A stretch of DNA of 64,000 nt from an uncultured Muribaculaceae bacterium. GTDB taxonomy: Bacteria; Bacteroidota; Bacteroidia; Bacteroidales; Muribaculaceae. Position numbers and translations under genes: made by a program. Shown here one piece after another: positions 15,318-23,766 of this stretch. The DNA lies in assembly GCA_910576935.1 (NCBI GenBank), contig CAJTKG010000012.1, forward strand, positions 7,206 through 71,205, given 5' to 3'. Positions within the stretch are counted from its first letter, which is position 1, and each line of letters opens with the position of its first letter. The notes under the pieces were generated by a model. That model did no database searches. It was not told where the DNA came from and was given only the letters and a program-made list of their open reading frames with translations.

Positions 15318-16052
15318 TCAGATATTCAACTGGTTTGTAAGGGTGATTGCCTGTGTGGGATACAGCTTCTCGAACTCTGAGAAAAGCTCGATATAGTCTG
15401 TTGTCTCCTTGACGATTACCACGAGGTTAAGACGCGTCTCGCCGAGGGTGTAGTCATATTCGACGAAAAAGTTGCTTAGGTATATGTGACGCCGGTGCAT
15501 CACTTCGCGGTATTTCGAGATGTCTGAGAGAATACAGCCGAGCCTGATGCGTATGATGCGCGACTCGGAGCCGAGGCTTATGCGGTGCTCTATGCGTTCG
15601 AGCTGTACGAGTATGAACAGTATCAGAGCCGTCGCGGCCACCGACACCCAATACATGCCGACGCCTACAGCCATGCCTATCGTCGCTACCATCCATATGC
15701 CGGCAGCTGTCGTGAGGCCGCGCACAGAGCCTTTCATCTGTATTATGGCTCCGGCGCCGAGGAAGCCGATGCCGGTGATGACCTGGGCCGCGATACGGCC
15801 CGGATCGCCGTTCTTGAGCCCGAGATATTCTTGCGGGACATAGATTGACAGCAGCATCGCCAGCGTGGCGCCCATGGCTATGAGCGAGAAGGTTCTTACT
15901 CCGGCCGACTGCCCTTTACGTTTGCGTTCATAGCCGACGACGCTGCCGAGAAGCATACTCAGCAGCAACCGGTAGATCGACGACACCGTGTTGACCTCGA
16001 TGCCGTTGACCGCGCTGTAGCAGTCGTGCCATAATTCTGCGATCACGCTCAT
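15318..16052 (-). CDS. MgtC/SapB family membrane protein
   Basis: The 244-residue protein has about five helices in its first 140 residues with the MgtC signatures GSVVGYERKRKGQSAGVRTF and GIGFLGAGAIIQ, followed by a cytoplasmic alpha/beta tail of about 80 residues. MgtC/SapB proteins are linked to Mg2+ starvation survival and ATP synthase regulation in some bacteria and to unknown ion-related roles in others. The adjacent antiporter gene (ten bases away) suggests an ion-homeostasis unit. Confidence 0.9.
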   Translation of the reverse strand: MSVIAELWHDCYSAVNGIEVNTVSSIYRLLLSMLLGSVVGYERKRKGQSAGVRTFSLIAMGATLAMLLSIYVPQEYLGLKNGDPGRIAAQVITGIGFLGAGAIIQMKGSVRGLTTAAGIWMVATIGMAVGVGMYWVSVAATALILFILVQLERIEHRISLGSESRIIRIRLGCILSDISKYREVMHRRHIYLSNFFVEYDYTLGETRLNLVVIVKETTDYIELFSEFEKLYPTQAITLTNQLNI

Positions 16053-16061
16053 GTGACGGTA

Positions 16062-17039
16062 TTATTTGACGTCGAACGAGCGGCTTGCCAGACGGTAGTT
16101 GTCGGCGAACAGTTCGACGGTATATTCGCCCGGAGTGAGAGCCGTGTCGATATCCCAGTAGATGGTGATGCCGCCTATTTCCTCGCCGGCATATTCGATG
16201 ATTTTCTTCGAGGTGCAGCGCAGGGTGGCGTCTTCGAAGGTGAAACTGCCGCCGTTGCCCAGGAGCTGGCCCGAGGGTGAGATGATGCGCATGTAGATGG
16301 TCTTCTCTCCTACGGGAGTCGAATTATTCTGCGGTATCGTGAACGACACCATCAGCTGACGCGCTTTCTGTATCTTTTTCTCGGGACGACCCTTTTTGTT
16401 GAGTGCACTGAACATCAGGCCGGTGACGTTGAGCTTCTCGGCGAGTGTCATGCGCTCGCTCAACTGTTCGTTGCGACGCGATGTCTCGGCGACTTTGTCG
16501 TTGAGGCGTGCATTCTGGTTTTTGATCTGGGCGTTTTCGGTGCGCAGAGCCTCGTTTTCCTGATTGAGGCGGTTGATTTCCTCGACATAGTGACGCAACA
16601 GGGCGCGGAGGGTCTCGATCTCGCTTTTGAGTTTGGCGATTTCGGCGGCGCTCTTCTGTTTCTGGTTTTTGAGTTCCTGCTGCAGAGCTTCGACCTGAAG
16701 TCGGGCGGTCTCGTATTTCTCGGTCAGGGCACGTTTGACAGAGTCGTCCATGATGAGTGAGCGCGAGTTTTCAAACTGGGCGAACTCGCGGTTGAGGTCG
16801 TCGAAGTCGCGGTCGAGCTGGAGTTTTTCCATGTCAAGCATGAGCTGCTCTTTTTCGTTTTGGGCGTCTTCGAGAGCTTTGTTGTTGCGATAGGCCGATA
16901 TGCCGAATATGACACCGGCGATGATCATGACGGCGGCCGCGGCGATGAGCCATATGAGGCTCTTGCGGCCTGATGGCTTTCGGTCTGAGACTGACTCGTT
17001 TATGTTGCGGTCGTTTATGTTTTCTGGCTGGTTGTCCAT
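16062..17039 (-). CDS. Membrane-anchored coiled-coil protein
   Basis: The 325-residue protein has a polar N-terminus, one transmembrane helix (about 28-50), a long heptad-rich coiled coil (about 55-205, rich in E, K, Q, L) and a small C-terminal beta-type domain (about 225-325) with the segments MRIISPSGQLLGNGGSF and ALTPGEYTVELFADN. It is not assigned to a named function. It lies between the U32 gene (36 bases upstream) and mgtC (nine bases downstream), so it is probably part of that operon. A role as envelope scaffold is possible but unsupported. Confidence 0.75.
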   Translation of the reverse strand: MDNQPENINDRNINESVSDRKPSGRKSLIWLIAAAAVMIIAGVIFGISAYRNNKALEDAQNEKEQLMLDMEKLQLDRDFDDLNREFAQFENSRSLIMDDSVKRALTEKYETARLQVEALQQELKNQKQKSAAEIAKLKSEIETLRALLRHYVEEINRLNQENEALRTENAQIKNQNARLNDKVAETSRRNEQLSERMTLAEKLNVTGLMFSALNKKGRPEKKIQKARQLMVSFTIPQNNSTPVGEKTIYMRIISPSGQLLGNGGSFTFEDATLRCTSKKIIEYAGEEIGGITIYWDIDTALTPGEYTVELFADNYRLASRSFDVK

Positions 17040-17075
17040 ATAAGTTTATGTCAGTGATGAATTAATGCGGCAAAG

Positions 17076-18926
17076 TTAACTGATTTCGGCGTTTTCTGCA
17101 ACTCTGACGACGAGCATTTCGCAGTCGCGGCAGTCGAAGTCGAGGCGGTAACGGTTGTTTCCCGATAAAAGAAACAACCGGCGCGGCAATTTTGTTGCCG
17201 ACGCGCCGAGTAGGCAGCAGCCGAGTTCGCGGCGCAGACAGTATCGTGTCGTCATCACGCGTATCTCTTCGTCGGGACGTGGACGGTCGACTTCGAGCGC
17301 CTTGCGTCCGACGGTGATATTACGCGACTTGTAGAACCCGGCGGCGCGCTTGTTGGCGACGTTGGCGTCATAGCCGACAGTGTGTGCCGGCTCGGGACTG
17401 TTTTCGGCCGGACGCCGCCGTTGTTCGCGGCGGTAACGCATGCGTTGTGATGAGTCGAGCAGGGCGATGGCGCGTCGGCGCAGGGCCGTCAGCTCCGACG
17501 CCGGTATGAAGCGGTCGCCGAGTCTGTCGTCAAGAGACTCGAGTGTGTAGGCAGTGTCGCCGAGTTTCGACAGGACGCGTTTGCGCGGGCCGCTCTGGTC
17601 GCCGCGGGCGGTCTCCGAGTGAGTGTCGGCGACGGCCGTGACGTCGTTGCCGCGGGTGTCGGTCGCTCTGAGGGCGATGCGACCGTCGGGCAGCGGCGCG
17701 AGGGTCATCGTCAGCGCTATCGTGCGTCGGGCCGTGTCGCCGCCTATCATGTCGTCAAACTGTTTGTCGCGGTTGCGGTAGAGCCGTGTGCCGGGGGCGA
17801 TGTCGACCGGTGTGGCGCAGATGGCAGTCGAGCCCTCGGCACGGTTGACTCTGAAGCCGTTGAAGCGGCCGTTGCGGTCGAAATATCCGAGTCCGTCGCC
17901 GTTGTAGAGCGGTTTGTCGAGGCTGAGGGTCAGTTTTTTGCCATCGACACGTCGGACGGTGCCGACTGGCTGTCCGGCCCATTTGGGCGTCGCCGTCGAG
18001 GCGATGCGGCATGTCTTGCGCCCGGCGTTGTTGAGAAAATAGTCGGTATAGCCGCGATTGAAGGTTTTGTCGGGGTCGGGCGTGAAAGTGAGCGATACTT
18101 TTCCCGCTGACGAACGGCGGTATCTGTCCGGGGCCGAGGCCACGATGCCGTCGAGGGCGCGGCTGTAGGCGGCGACGGTGTTTTTGACGTATGCGACGTC
18201 TTTGAGACGCCCTTCGATTTTGAACGATTTGATGCCGGCGTCGGCCATCTCGCGCAGGCGGTCGAGCCGGTTCATGTCGCGCAGCGACAGATAATGTGCC
18301 TCGGGCATGACATCCTTTCCGGCGGCGTCGGTCAGACGGTATGGCAGGCGGCACATCTGGGCGCATTCGCCGCGGTTGGCGCTGCGCCCCGTTGCGAGCA
18401 GACTGGCATAGCAGTCGCCGCTGTAGCTGACACAGAGCGCTCCGTGGACAAAGGCCTCGAGATCGGCATTGGTGGCGTTGTGTATAGCAGCGATCTCATC
18501 GAGCGATAGCTCGCGGGCGAGCACTATGCGGCTGAATCCGGCGTCGGCGAGAAAACGTGCTTTCGCCGCGTCGCGGGTGTCACACTGGGTGCTGGCGTGC
18601 AGAGCTATCGGCGGCATGTCGTCGCCGACGAGCGCCATGTCCTGCACGATGAGGGCGTCGACGCCTATGCGGTACAGTTCGTGTGCCAGAGCTACGGCAT
18701 CATCGACCTCGTTGTCATAGAGGATGGTGTTTAGAGTGACAAACACTCTGACATTGAAACGGTGGGCATAATCGACGACAGCGGCGATGTCGTCGATGAC
18801 GTTGCCTGCGGCGGCACGCGCGCCAAAGGCCGGCGCACCTATATAGACGGCGTCGGCGCCGTGGTCTATGGCCGCAATGGCGGTCGCGGCGTTTTTGGCC
18901 GGGGCGAGTAGTTCGAGGTCTGTCAT
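17076..18926 (-). CDS. U32 family protein, RlhA-like
   Basis: The 616-residue protein begins MTDLELLAPAKNAATAIAAI and carries the U32 motifs: GADAVYIGAP, the ELSLDEI strand, GALCVSYSGDCYASLL and a GRSANRGECAQMCRLPY cysteine cluster, followed by an IEGRLKD segment. The long C-terminal part (about 350-616) fits the DUF3656 region of RlhA-type members, which hydroxylate C2501 of 23S rRNA using prephenate in E. coli; other U32 proteins act on tRNA U34. The start is placed at 18926 because it overlaps the PHP gene stop (18923-18926). The frame up to 19154 lies entirely inside that neighbour. Confidence 0.85.
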   Translation of the reverse strand: MTDLELLAPAKNAATAIAAIDHGADAVYIGAPAFGARAAAGNVIDDIAAVVDYAHRFNVRVFVTLNTILYDNEVDDAVALAHELYRIGVDALIVQDMALVGDDMPPIALHASTQCDTRDAAKARFLADAGFSRIVLARELSLDEIAAIHNATNADLEAFVHGALCVSYSGDCYASLLATGRSANRGECAQMCRLPYRLTDAAGKDVMPEAHYLSLRDMNRLDRLREMADAGIKSFKIEGRLKDVAYVKNTVAAYSRALDGIVASAPDRYRRSSAGKVSLTFTPDPDKTFNRGYTDYFLNNAGRKTCRIASTATPKWAGQPVGTVRRVDGKKLTLSLDKPLYNGDGLGYFDRNGRFNGFRVNRAEGSTAICATPVDIAPGTRLYRNRDKQFDDMIGGDTARRTIALTMTLAPLPDGRIALRATDTRGNDVTAVADTHSETARGDQSGPRKRVLSKLGDTAYTLESLDDRLGDRFIPASELTALRRRAIALLDSSQRMRYRREQRRRPAENSPEPAHTVGYDANVANKRAAGFYKSRNITVGRKALEVDRPRPDEEIRVMTTRYCLRRELGCCLLGASATKLPRRLFLLSGNNRYRLDFDCRDCEMLVVRVAENAEIS

Positions 18927-19729
18927 ATGCTGTCGATGATGCTGAAGGCGACATCGCGCGACGCGTCGATCAGAGCGGGCACATGGGCGTCGCTGTTGAC
19001 GATGACCGGCACGCCCGCCTCGATGAGACGTCTGATATGTCGCGGGTCGGGAAATAGACGCCGGTGTTCGACGTAGGCTTTGGTGTTGATCTCGACAGCG
19101 ACACCGGCATCTATGATGCGGTCGACCAGATCGTCGGCGAGAGCGCGATACCACGGGGTTTCCTCGATGCCGGGCTGCCAGTATGAGGCGTTCTGGCCGA
19201 TTTTGTCGAAGTGGCCGATGATGTCGAATCCGCCCGCGGCGATCATCTCGCGCGAACAGCGGTAAAATGTCTCGACCACATAGCGTATGTCGTTGTCGAA
19301 GTGGCGCTCCATCTTCATTCTGAAGCTTTCGAAGCGTCCGTCGATGTCGACCTCCTCGCCTTCGAGATCGGGGATGAAATGGACAGAACCTATCGAGAAG
19401 TCGAGCCCGAGGTTTTTGAAATATTCAGACGAAGGTCCCCATTGCGGGCCGAGATAGTCGATCTCCATGCCGGCATAGAATCTCACGCGGTCGCCGTAGA
19501 CCGACCGTATGCGTTCGACTTCGGCGAGATATGGCGTCACGTCGTCGAAGCCCATGTTGCAGGGCGACGCTATCGGCACGGGCGAGTGTGGCGAGAAGCC
19601 GTAGTGGGTAAAACCTTGTGTGACGGCCTCGCGGGCGAAGTCGTCCATCGCGGCGCGGCCGTCACAGTATTGGGTGTGGCTGTGTAATGTATATTTGCGG
19701 TTGTCTCCTAATAACTCTATGATATTCAT
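18923..19729 (-). CDS. PHP-domain histidinol-phosphatase
   Basis: The 268-residue protein has the PHP metal motifs TLHSHTQYCDG (about residues 13-23), FSPHSP, AGMEIDYL, GSVHFIPD, GHFDKIG and NSDAHVP. This arrangement matches the HisK/HisJ-type histidinol-phosphatases, which dephosphorylate histidinol phosphate in the eighth step of histidine synthesis. No other his gene is nearby, so the substrate is inferred from the family. The stop overlaps the U32 start by four bases, and the start directly follows the cstA stop. Confidence 0.85.
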   Translation of the reverse strand: MNIIELLGDNRKYTLHSHTQYCDGRAAMDDFAREAVTQGFTHYGFSPHSPVPIASPCNMGFDDVTPYLAEVERIRSVYGDRVRFYAGMEIDYLGPQWGPSSEYFKNLGLDFSIGSVHFIPDLEGEEVDIDGRFESFRMKMERHFDNDIRYVVETFYRCSREMIAAGGFDIIGHFDKIGQNASYWQPGIEETPWYRALADDLVDRIIDAGVAVEINTKAYVEHRRLFPDPRHIRRLIEAGVPVIVNSDAHVPALIDASRDVAFSIIDSI

Positions 19730-21172
19730 TTATATGGATTCTTTGACAATTCGTTCGGCGGCGTTCAGGCGCAGGTATCTGACAAACATGGCGACAGATG
19801 CCAGAGCGACGGCGGCGGCGATTCCTGTTGCTGCCGGCAGCGGCAGCCCAAAGCCTTCGGGTGAGGGGGCGTAGAAGATGTAGCTCACGCAGATTATGGT
19901 CATGAACAGCGCGGGCACGAGGCTGATGACATATGCTTTACGATGACGGGCGAGCCACACGGTGATGGCCCACAGTGTGAAGACCGACAGGGTCTGGTTT
20001 ACCCACGCGAAGTAGCGCCACAGCACGTTGTAGTCTATCATCATCACGGCAAAGGTCAGGGCGAAGAGCGGCAGGCTCACGAGCAGTCGGCCGCTAAGTT
20101 TCGACTGTCCGATTCTGAAGAAGTCGGCGGTGATGAGTCGCGCCGATCTCAGTGCCGTGTCGCCGGTGGTTATCGGCGCGGCGATGACGCCGAAGAGCGC
20201 GAGGATGCCTCCGGCTGTTCCGAGCCAGCCGAGCGATATGTCGTGGACGAGCGAGCCGGCGGTGCCTCCGTCGGCCATATAATCGTTGAGTCCATGATAG
20301 CCGCCGGTGAAGGCTATGGCGGCAGCGGCCCATATGAGGGCGACGATGCCCTCAGAGACCATGGCGCCGTAGAATATCGGGCGGGCGAGGCGTTCGTTTT
20401 TGAGGCAGCGGGCCATCATAGGCGACTGGGTGGCGTGGAAGCCCGAGATCGCGCCGCAAGCGATGCTGACAAACATCATGGGGAAGACGGCCTGTGAGCC
20501 CACATGCCATGACGCCTCCGATGCCATGTCGATGTTAAGCTCGACCGGACCGAATATTATGTAGCCGCCGACACCTATGGCCATAAACAGCAGGGCGAGG
20601 CCGAAGACGGGATAAAAGTTGCCTATGAGCTTGTCGATGGGCAGCAGTGTCGCCAGTATATAGTAGGCGAAGATGGCGCAGATCCAGAATGTCGTGTCGA
20701 GCGACGCGGGTGTCATGCCGGCGATTAGGTCGGCGGGAGTCAGTATGAAGACTGCACCGACGAGTATGAGCAGCACGACCGAGACGACGTTCATAAACTG
20801 ACGGGCTGTCATACCCAGCTCGCGGCCGATGATCTCGGGCAGCGAGGCGCCGTCGCTGCGTATCGACATTATGCCCGACATGAAGTCGTGGACTGCGCCG
20901 GCGAAGATAGTGCCCGCGACAATCCAGATGAATGCGGCAGGCCCGAATCTGACGCCCATGATGGCTCCGAAGATCGGCCCGAGACCTGCGATGTTGAGAA
21001 ACTGTATCAGAAAGACTTTCCACGTCGGCAGCGGCATGAAGTCGACGCCGTCGCGTCGGGTTTCGGCCGGCATGGGCCGTTTTGGGTCTACGCCGAAGAC
21101 ACGGGCGCAGATGCGGCCGTAGACGGCATATCCGGCGATGAGTGCCGCCAATGCTATCAGAAATTCAGTCAT
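19730..21172 (-). CDS. cstA: Carbon starvation protein CstA
   Basis: The 480-residue protein has about thirteen membrane helices with CstA signatures: GYAVYGRICARVFGVDPKRP at the start, QFLNIAGLGPIFGAIMG, HDFMSGIMS, and a GFHATQSPMMARCL segment. CstA proteins import peptides or pyruvate in other bacteria. The length is the shorter form typical of Bacteroidota (E. coli CstA is about 700). The PHP gene begins immediately after its stop, and floA ends 18 bases upstream. Confidence 0.92.
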   Translation of the reverse strand: MTEFLIALAALIAGYAVYGRICARVFGVDPKRPMPAETRRDGVDFMPLPTWKVFLIQFLNIAGLGPIFGAIMGVRFGPAAFIWIVAGTIFAGAVHDFMSGIMSIRSDGASLPEIIGRELGMTARQFMNVVSVVLLILVGAVFILTPADLIAGMTPASLDTTFWICAIFAYYILATLLPIDKLIGNFYPVFGLALLFMAIGVGGYIIFGPVELNIDMASEASWHVGSQAVFPMMFVSIACGAISGFHATQSPMMARCLKNERLARPIFYGAMVSEGIVALIWAAAAIAFTGGYHGLNDYMADGGTAGSLVHDISLGWLGTAGGILALFGVIAAPITTGDTALRSARLITADFFRIGQSKLSGRLLVSLPLFALTFAVMMIDYNVLWRYFAWVNQTLSVFTLWAITVWLARHRKAYVISLVPALFMTIICVSYIFYAPSPEGFGLPLPAATGIAAAVALASVAMFVRYLRLNAAERIVKESI

Positions 21173-21190
21173 GGTGACCTCCGCCGGTGA

Positions 21191-22174
21191 TTACTTGGTT
21201 ATCTTTGCCGGACCGTTGTCGGGGCGGGCTATGGCTTCGCGCATCGTGGTGTCGGCCTCCATGTTTTTGAGACGGTAGTAGTCCATTACGCCGAGGTTGC
21301 CCGAGAGGAATGCCTGAGCCATGGCGCGGGGCAGTTCGGCTTCGGCCTCGATGACTTTGGCTCGGGCTTCCTGGGCCTTGGCCTTCATCTCCTGTTCGAG
21401 GGCAATGGCCATGGCGCGGCGCTCTTCAGCCTTTGCCTGTGCGATGTTCTTGTCGGCCTGTGCCTGGTCGATCTGGAGGGTGGCGCCGATGTTGCGGCCT
21501 ATGTCGATGTCGGCGATGTCGATCGAGAGTATCTCGAAAGCTGTGCCCGAGTCGAGACCTTTTTTAAGGACAAGTTTCGAGATCGAGTCGGGGTTCTCGA
21601 GCACCTGCTTGTGGCTCTCCGACGAACCGATTGACGAGACGATGCCTTCGCCGACGCGGGCGAGCACGGTGTCTTCGCCGGCACCGCCGACGAGCTGCCT
21701 TATATTGGCGCGCACGGTTACGCGGGCCTTGGCTATCAGCTGTATGCCGTCTTTGGCGACTGCCGTCACGGGTGGCGTGTCTATGACTTTTGGATTAACG
21801 CTCATCTGCACGGCTTCGAAGACATTGCGGCCTGCCAGGTCGATGGCTGTAGCCATTTTGAATGTCAGATCGATGTTGGCTTTGGAGGCCGAGACAAGGG
21901 CGTCGACGACTTTGGTGACGTTGCCTCCGGCGAGGTAGTGGGCCTCGAGGTCGTCGCGGGTGACTTCTCTGAGGCCGGCTTTGTGGGCCTCGATGAGGGC
22001 GCGCACGATGATGTTGGCCGGCACATTGCGGATGCGCATCAGCACGAGCTGTACGAGTGAGATTCTGACGCCGCTCGCACGGGCCGAAATCCACAGAAAG
22101 AAGGGGCAGTAGTAGAAAAAGACGCCTATGACTACGACTGCGACGATGGCGATGAGGATTATTGTTAGTTCCAT
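21191..22174 (-). CDS. floA: Flotillin-like protein FloA
   Basis: The 327-residue protein has a single N-terminal membrane anchor (about 5-27), then the FloA/YqfA sequence with [36 protein letters not shown] and an Ala/Glu-rich coiled coil (about 225-290). FloA forms membrane microdomains in Bacillus and is linked to secretion and cell-wall synthesis. It lies between a TPR/PD40 gene and cstA, all on the same strand. Confidence 0.94.
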   Translation of the reverse strand: MELTIILIAIVAVVVIGVFFYYCPFFLWISARASGVRISLVQLVLMRIRNVPANIIVRALIEAHKAGLREVTRDDLEAHYLAGGNVTKVVDALVSASKANIDLTFKMATAIDLAGRNVFEAVQMSVNPKVIDTPPVTAVAKDGIQLIAKARVTVRANIRQLVGGAGEDTVLARVGEGIVSSIGSSESHKQVLENPDSISKLVLKKGLDSGTAFEILSIDIADIDIGRNIGATLQIDQAQADKNIAQAKAEERRAMAIALEQEMKAKAQEARAKVIEAEAELPRAMAQAFLSGNLGVMDYYRLKNMEADTTMREAIARPDNGPAKITK

Positions 22175-22232
22175 TGTTGTTGTGTGTGGTATTATTGTGA
22201 TTGGTTAAATTAGCGGGTTTGAGTTGCGCCGG

Positions 22233-23636
22233 TCAGCGGGCGGCGTTCTCGAGACGCACTACCTTGTTGCGCAGGGTCGGCATCGCCGAGTCGAGGTAGA
22301 TCATCATGTCTTCGAGTTCTTCGATGCGCGATGCCGTCGAGAGTTCTCCGGCGCGGTATCTGTCGCGCAACGTGTCAAGCTCGGCGGCTGTTTTCTCTCT
22401 CTCGGCGCGGTTGGCAAGCAGCTCTTCCATGGCTTTGCGGGCACGCGAGTTTGAGAAGTCGTCGAGGCTGCGGGCTATGCGTCCGTTGCCGAGGGCGATC
22501 TCGAAGGCCACCCGGTTTGTTTTGTTGCCGTGGCGACCGTCGCCGATGGCGGCAATGCGGCTTTTGATATCGGAATAATCTTTGCCGGGAGTCCGGGTCG
22601 CGGCTATATCGCTTATTCGGGCCAGAGAGGCGAGAGCGGGGTCGTCGACATCGACGTTGACACGTGTCGGCGAGGTGATATAGACATATATCGTGACTTT
22701 GCCGGGTATGCGGTTGCGGTCGGTGGCCCACCAGCCTATGCCGGTCGATTCGTCGATGGCGAGCATGTAGTCGTCATAGGGCGAGTTGTATGGCATGCCG
22801 ATGTTCTGTGGCTGGAAGAACCCTTCCTCGTTGCGGCGCGTCAGGAATATGTCATAGCCTCCGAGCGAGTTGTCGCCGTCGGCGGCGAAGTAAAGTGTCA
22901 TGCCGTCGGCCATGAGAAAGGGATAGTCGGCGTTGCCGCCTGAGCCTAATTCGTCGTCGAGATGACGCGGACTGTCGGTAGTGCCGTCGTCGAGTATCTG
23001 CGCGCTCATAAGCCTGAGTGTGTCGGTCGTGTCGGCTTCGGCCCATATCAGCTCGCCGTTGTTCTCGGGCCGATAGACAACCGTGGCCGCGTCGATGTCG
23101 GCCTCGGCCGCCGGTATGAGATGTCCGCTCGACCGCGACAGACGGTAGTGCGTGAAAAAGTCGTCGGCGTCGACGACCAGCGAATCGATGATCTCGATCT
23201 TTTCGACACGTTCGAGCATGTTGCGCATCATTATCAGCCGCGACTGCATCTCTGACAGCTCGTCGGGAGTCTGCTTTTTGTTCTTCCTGAGTTTGGTTTC
23301 CCATGTGTCGAGGGCTTCCGACGCGTCGTCGAGGCGGTAGGCGTCGAGAGCGATGACGGCTCTGAGACGTGAGGCGTCGGTGACTCCGCGGCCTTCAGCG
23401 ACTTTCAGCGGTGCTTCGGCTTCGTCATAACGCCCCAAAGCATAGAGCGTTGAGCCGAGATAGTAATTGACGTTGCCGTCACGCGGCGACGATTTTTTTA
23501 GAGCCTCCAAGCGGGGCAGCGCTTCTTCATAGCGCCCGTCGAGGAAAAGGCGCTTGGCCTCGTCGAGCGGCTTGGCCGCACCCATCGTCAAAGTGGCTGA
23601 TAACAGTAATATAAGACAATATATTGTTCTGCGCAT
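22233..23636 (-). CDS. TPR and PD40 (WD40-like) periplasmic protein
   Basis: The 467-residue protein has a signal peptide (about 1-20), two or three TPR units (about 22-125; GRYEEALPRLEALKKSSP, YALGRYDEAEAPLKVAEG), a beta-propeller-like PD40 region (about 190-320; DYPFLMADGMTLYFAADGD, LGGYDIFLTRR) and a C-terminal coiled coil (about 400-460). TPR-PD40 proteins in Bacteroidota often sit beside OmpA-type proteins in the envelope. No OmpA domain is present here. It is the first gene of the long minus-strand run and has its own strong promoter. Confidence 0.75.
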   Translation of the reverse strand: MRRTIYCLILLLSATLTMGAAKPLDEAKRLFLDGRYEEALPRLEALKKSSPRDGNVNYYLGSTLYALGRYDEAEAPLKVAEGRGVTDASRLRAVIALDAYRLDDASEALDTWETKLRKNKKQTPDELSEMQSRLIMMRNMLERVEKIEIIDSLVVDADDFFTHYRLSRSSGHLIPAAEADIDAATVVYRPENNGELIWAEADTTDTLRLMSAQILDDGTTDSPRHLDDELGSGGNADYPFLMADGMTLYFAADGDNSLGGYDIFLTRRNEEGFFQPQNIGMPYNSPYDDYMLAIDESTGIGWWATDRNRIPGKVTIYVYITSPTRVNVDVDDPALASLARISDIAATRTPGKDYSDIKSRIAAIGDGRHGNKTNRVAFEIALGNGRIARSLDDFSNSRARKAMEELLANRAEREKTAAELDTLRDRYRAGELSTASRIEELEDMMIYLDSAMPTLRNKVVRLENAAR

Positions 23637-23658
23637 AGGTATACAGTTTATCGAATCT

Positions 23659-23690
23659 CAAAGATACAAAAAAAGCGGTTAACAGCCAAA
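23659..23690 (-). promoter_or_regulatory. Promoter of the TPR/PD40-floA-cstA block
   Basis: On the minus strand, TTTG at 23690-23687, 20 bases, then TATCTTTG at 23666-23659: a full consensus match 22 bases upstream of the start. Downstream gaps are short down to mltF, so one transcript could cover much of the run. Confidence 0.8.
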
Positions 23691-23766
23691 CGCAAAATGC
23701 AACGCCTATTTCCCGTATTTAGTTAGAGGTGGATACAAGGGTTGAAACCGTCGTTCTGTAACCGGT

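Noticed and set aside
17076..19154. Extension of the U32 protein to 19154
   Set aside because: The first 76 codons lie inside the PHP phosphatase gene and encode an Arg-rich run; the U32 motif starts exactly at the internal ATG at 18926.
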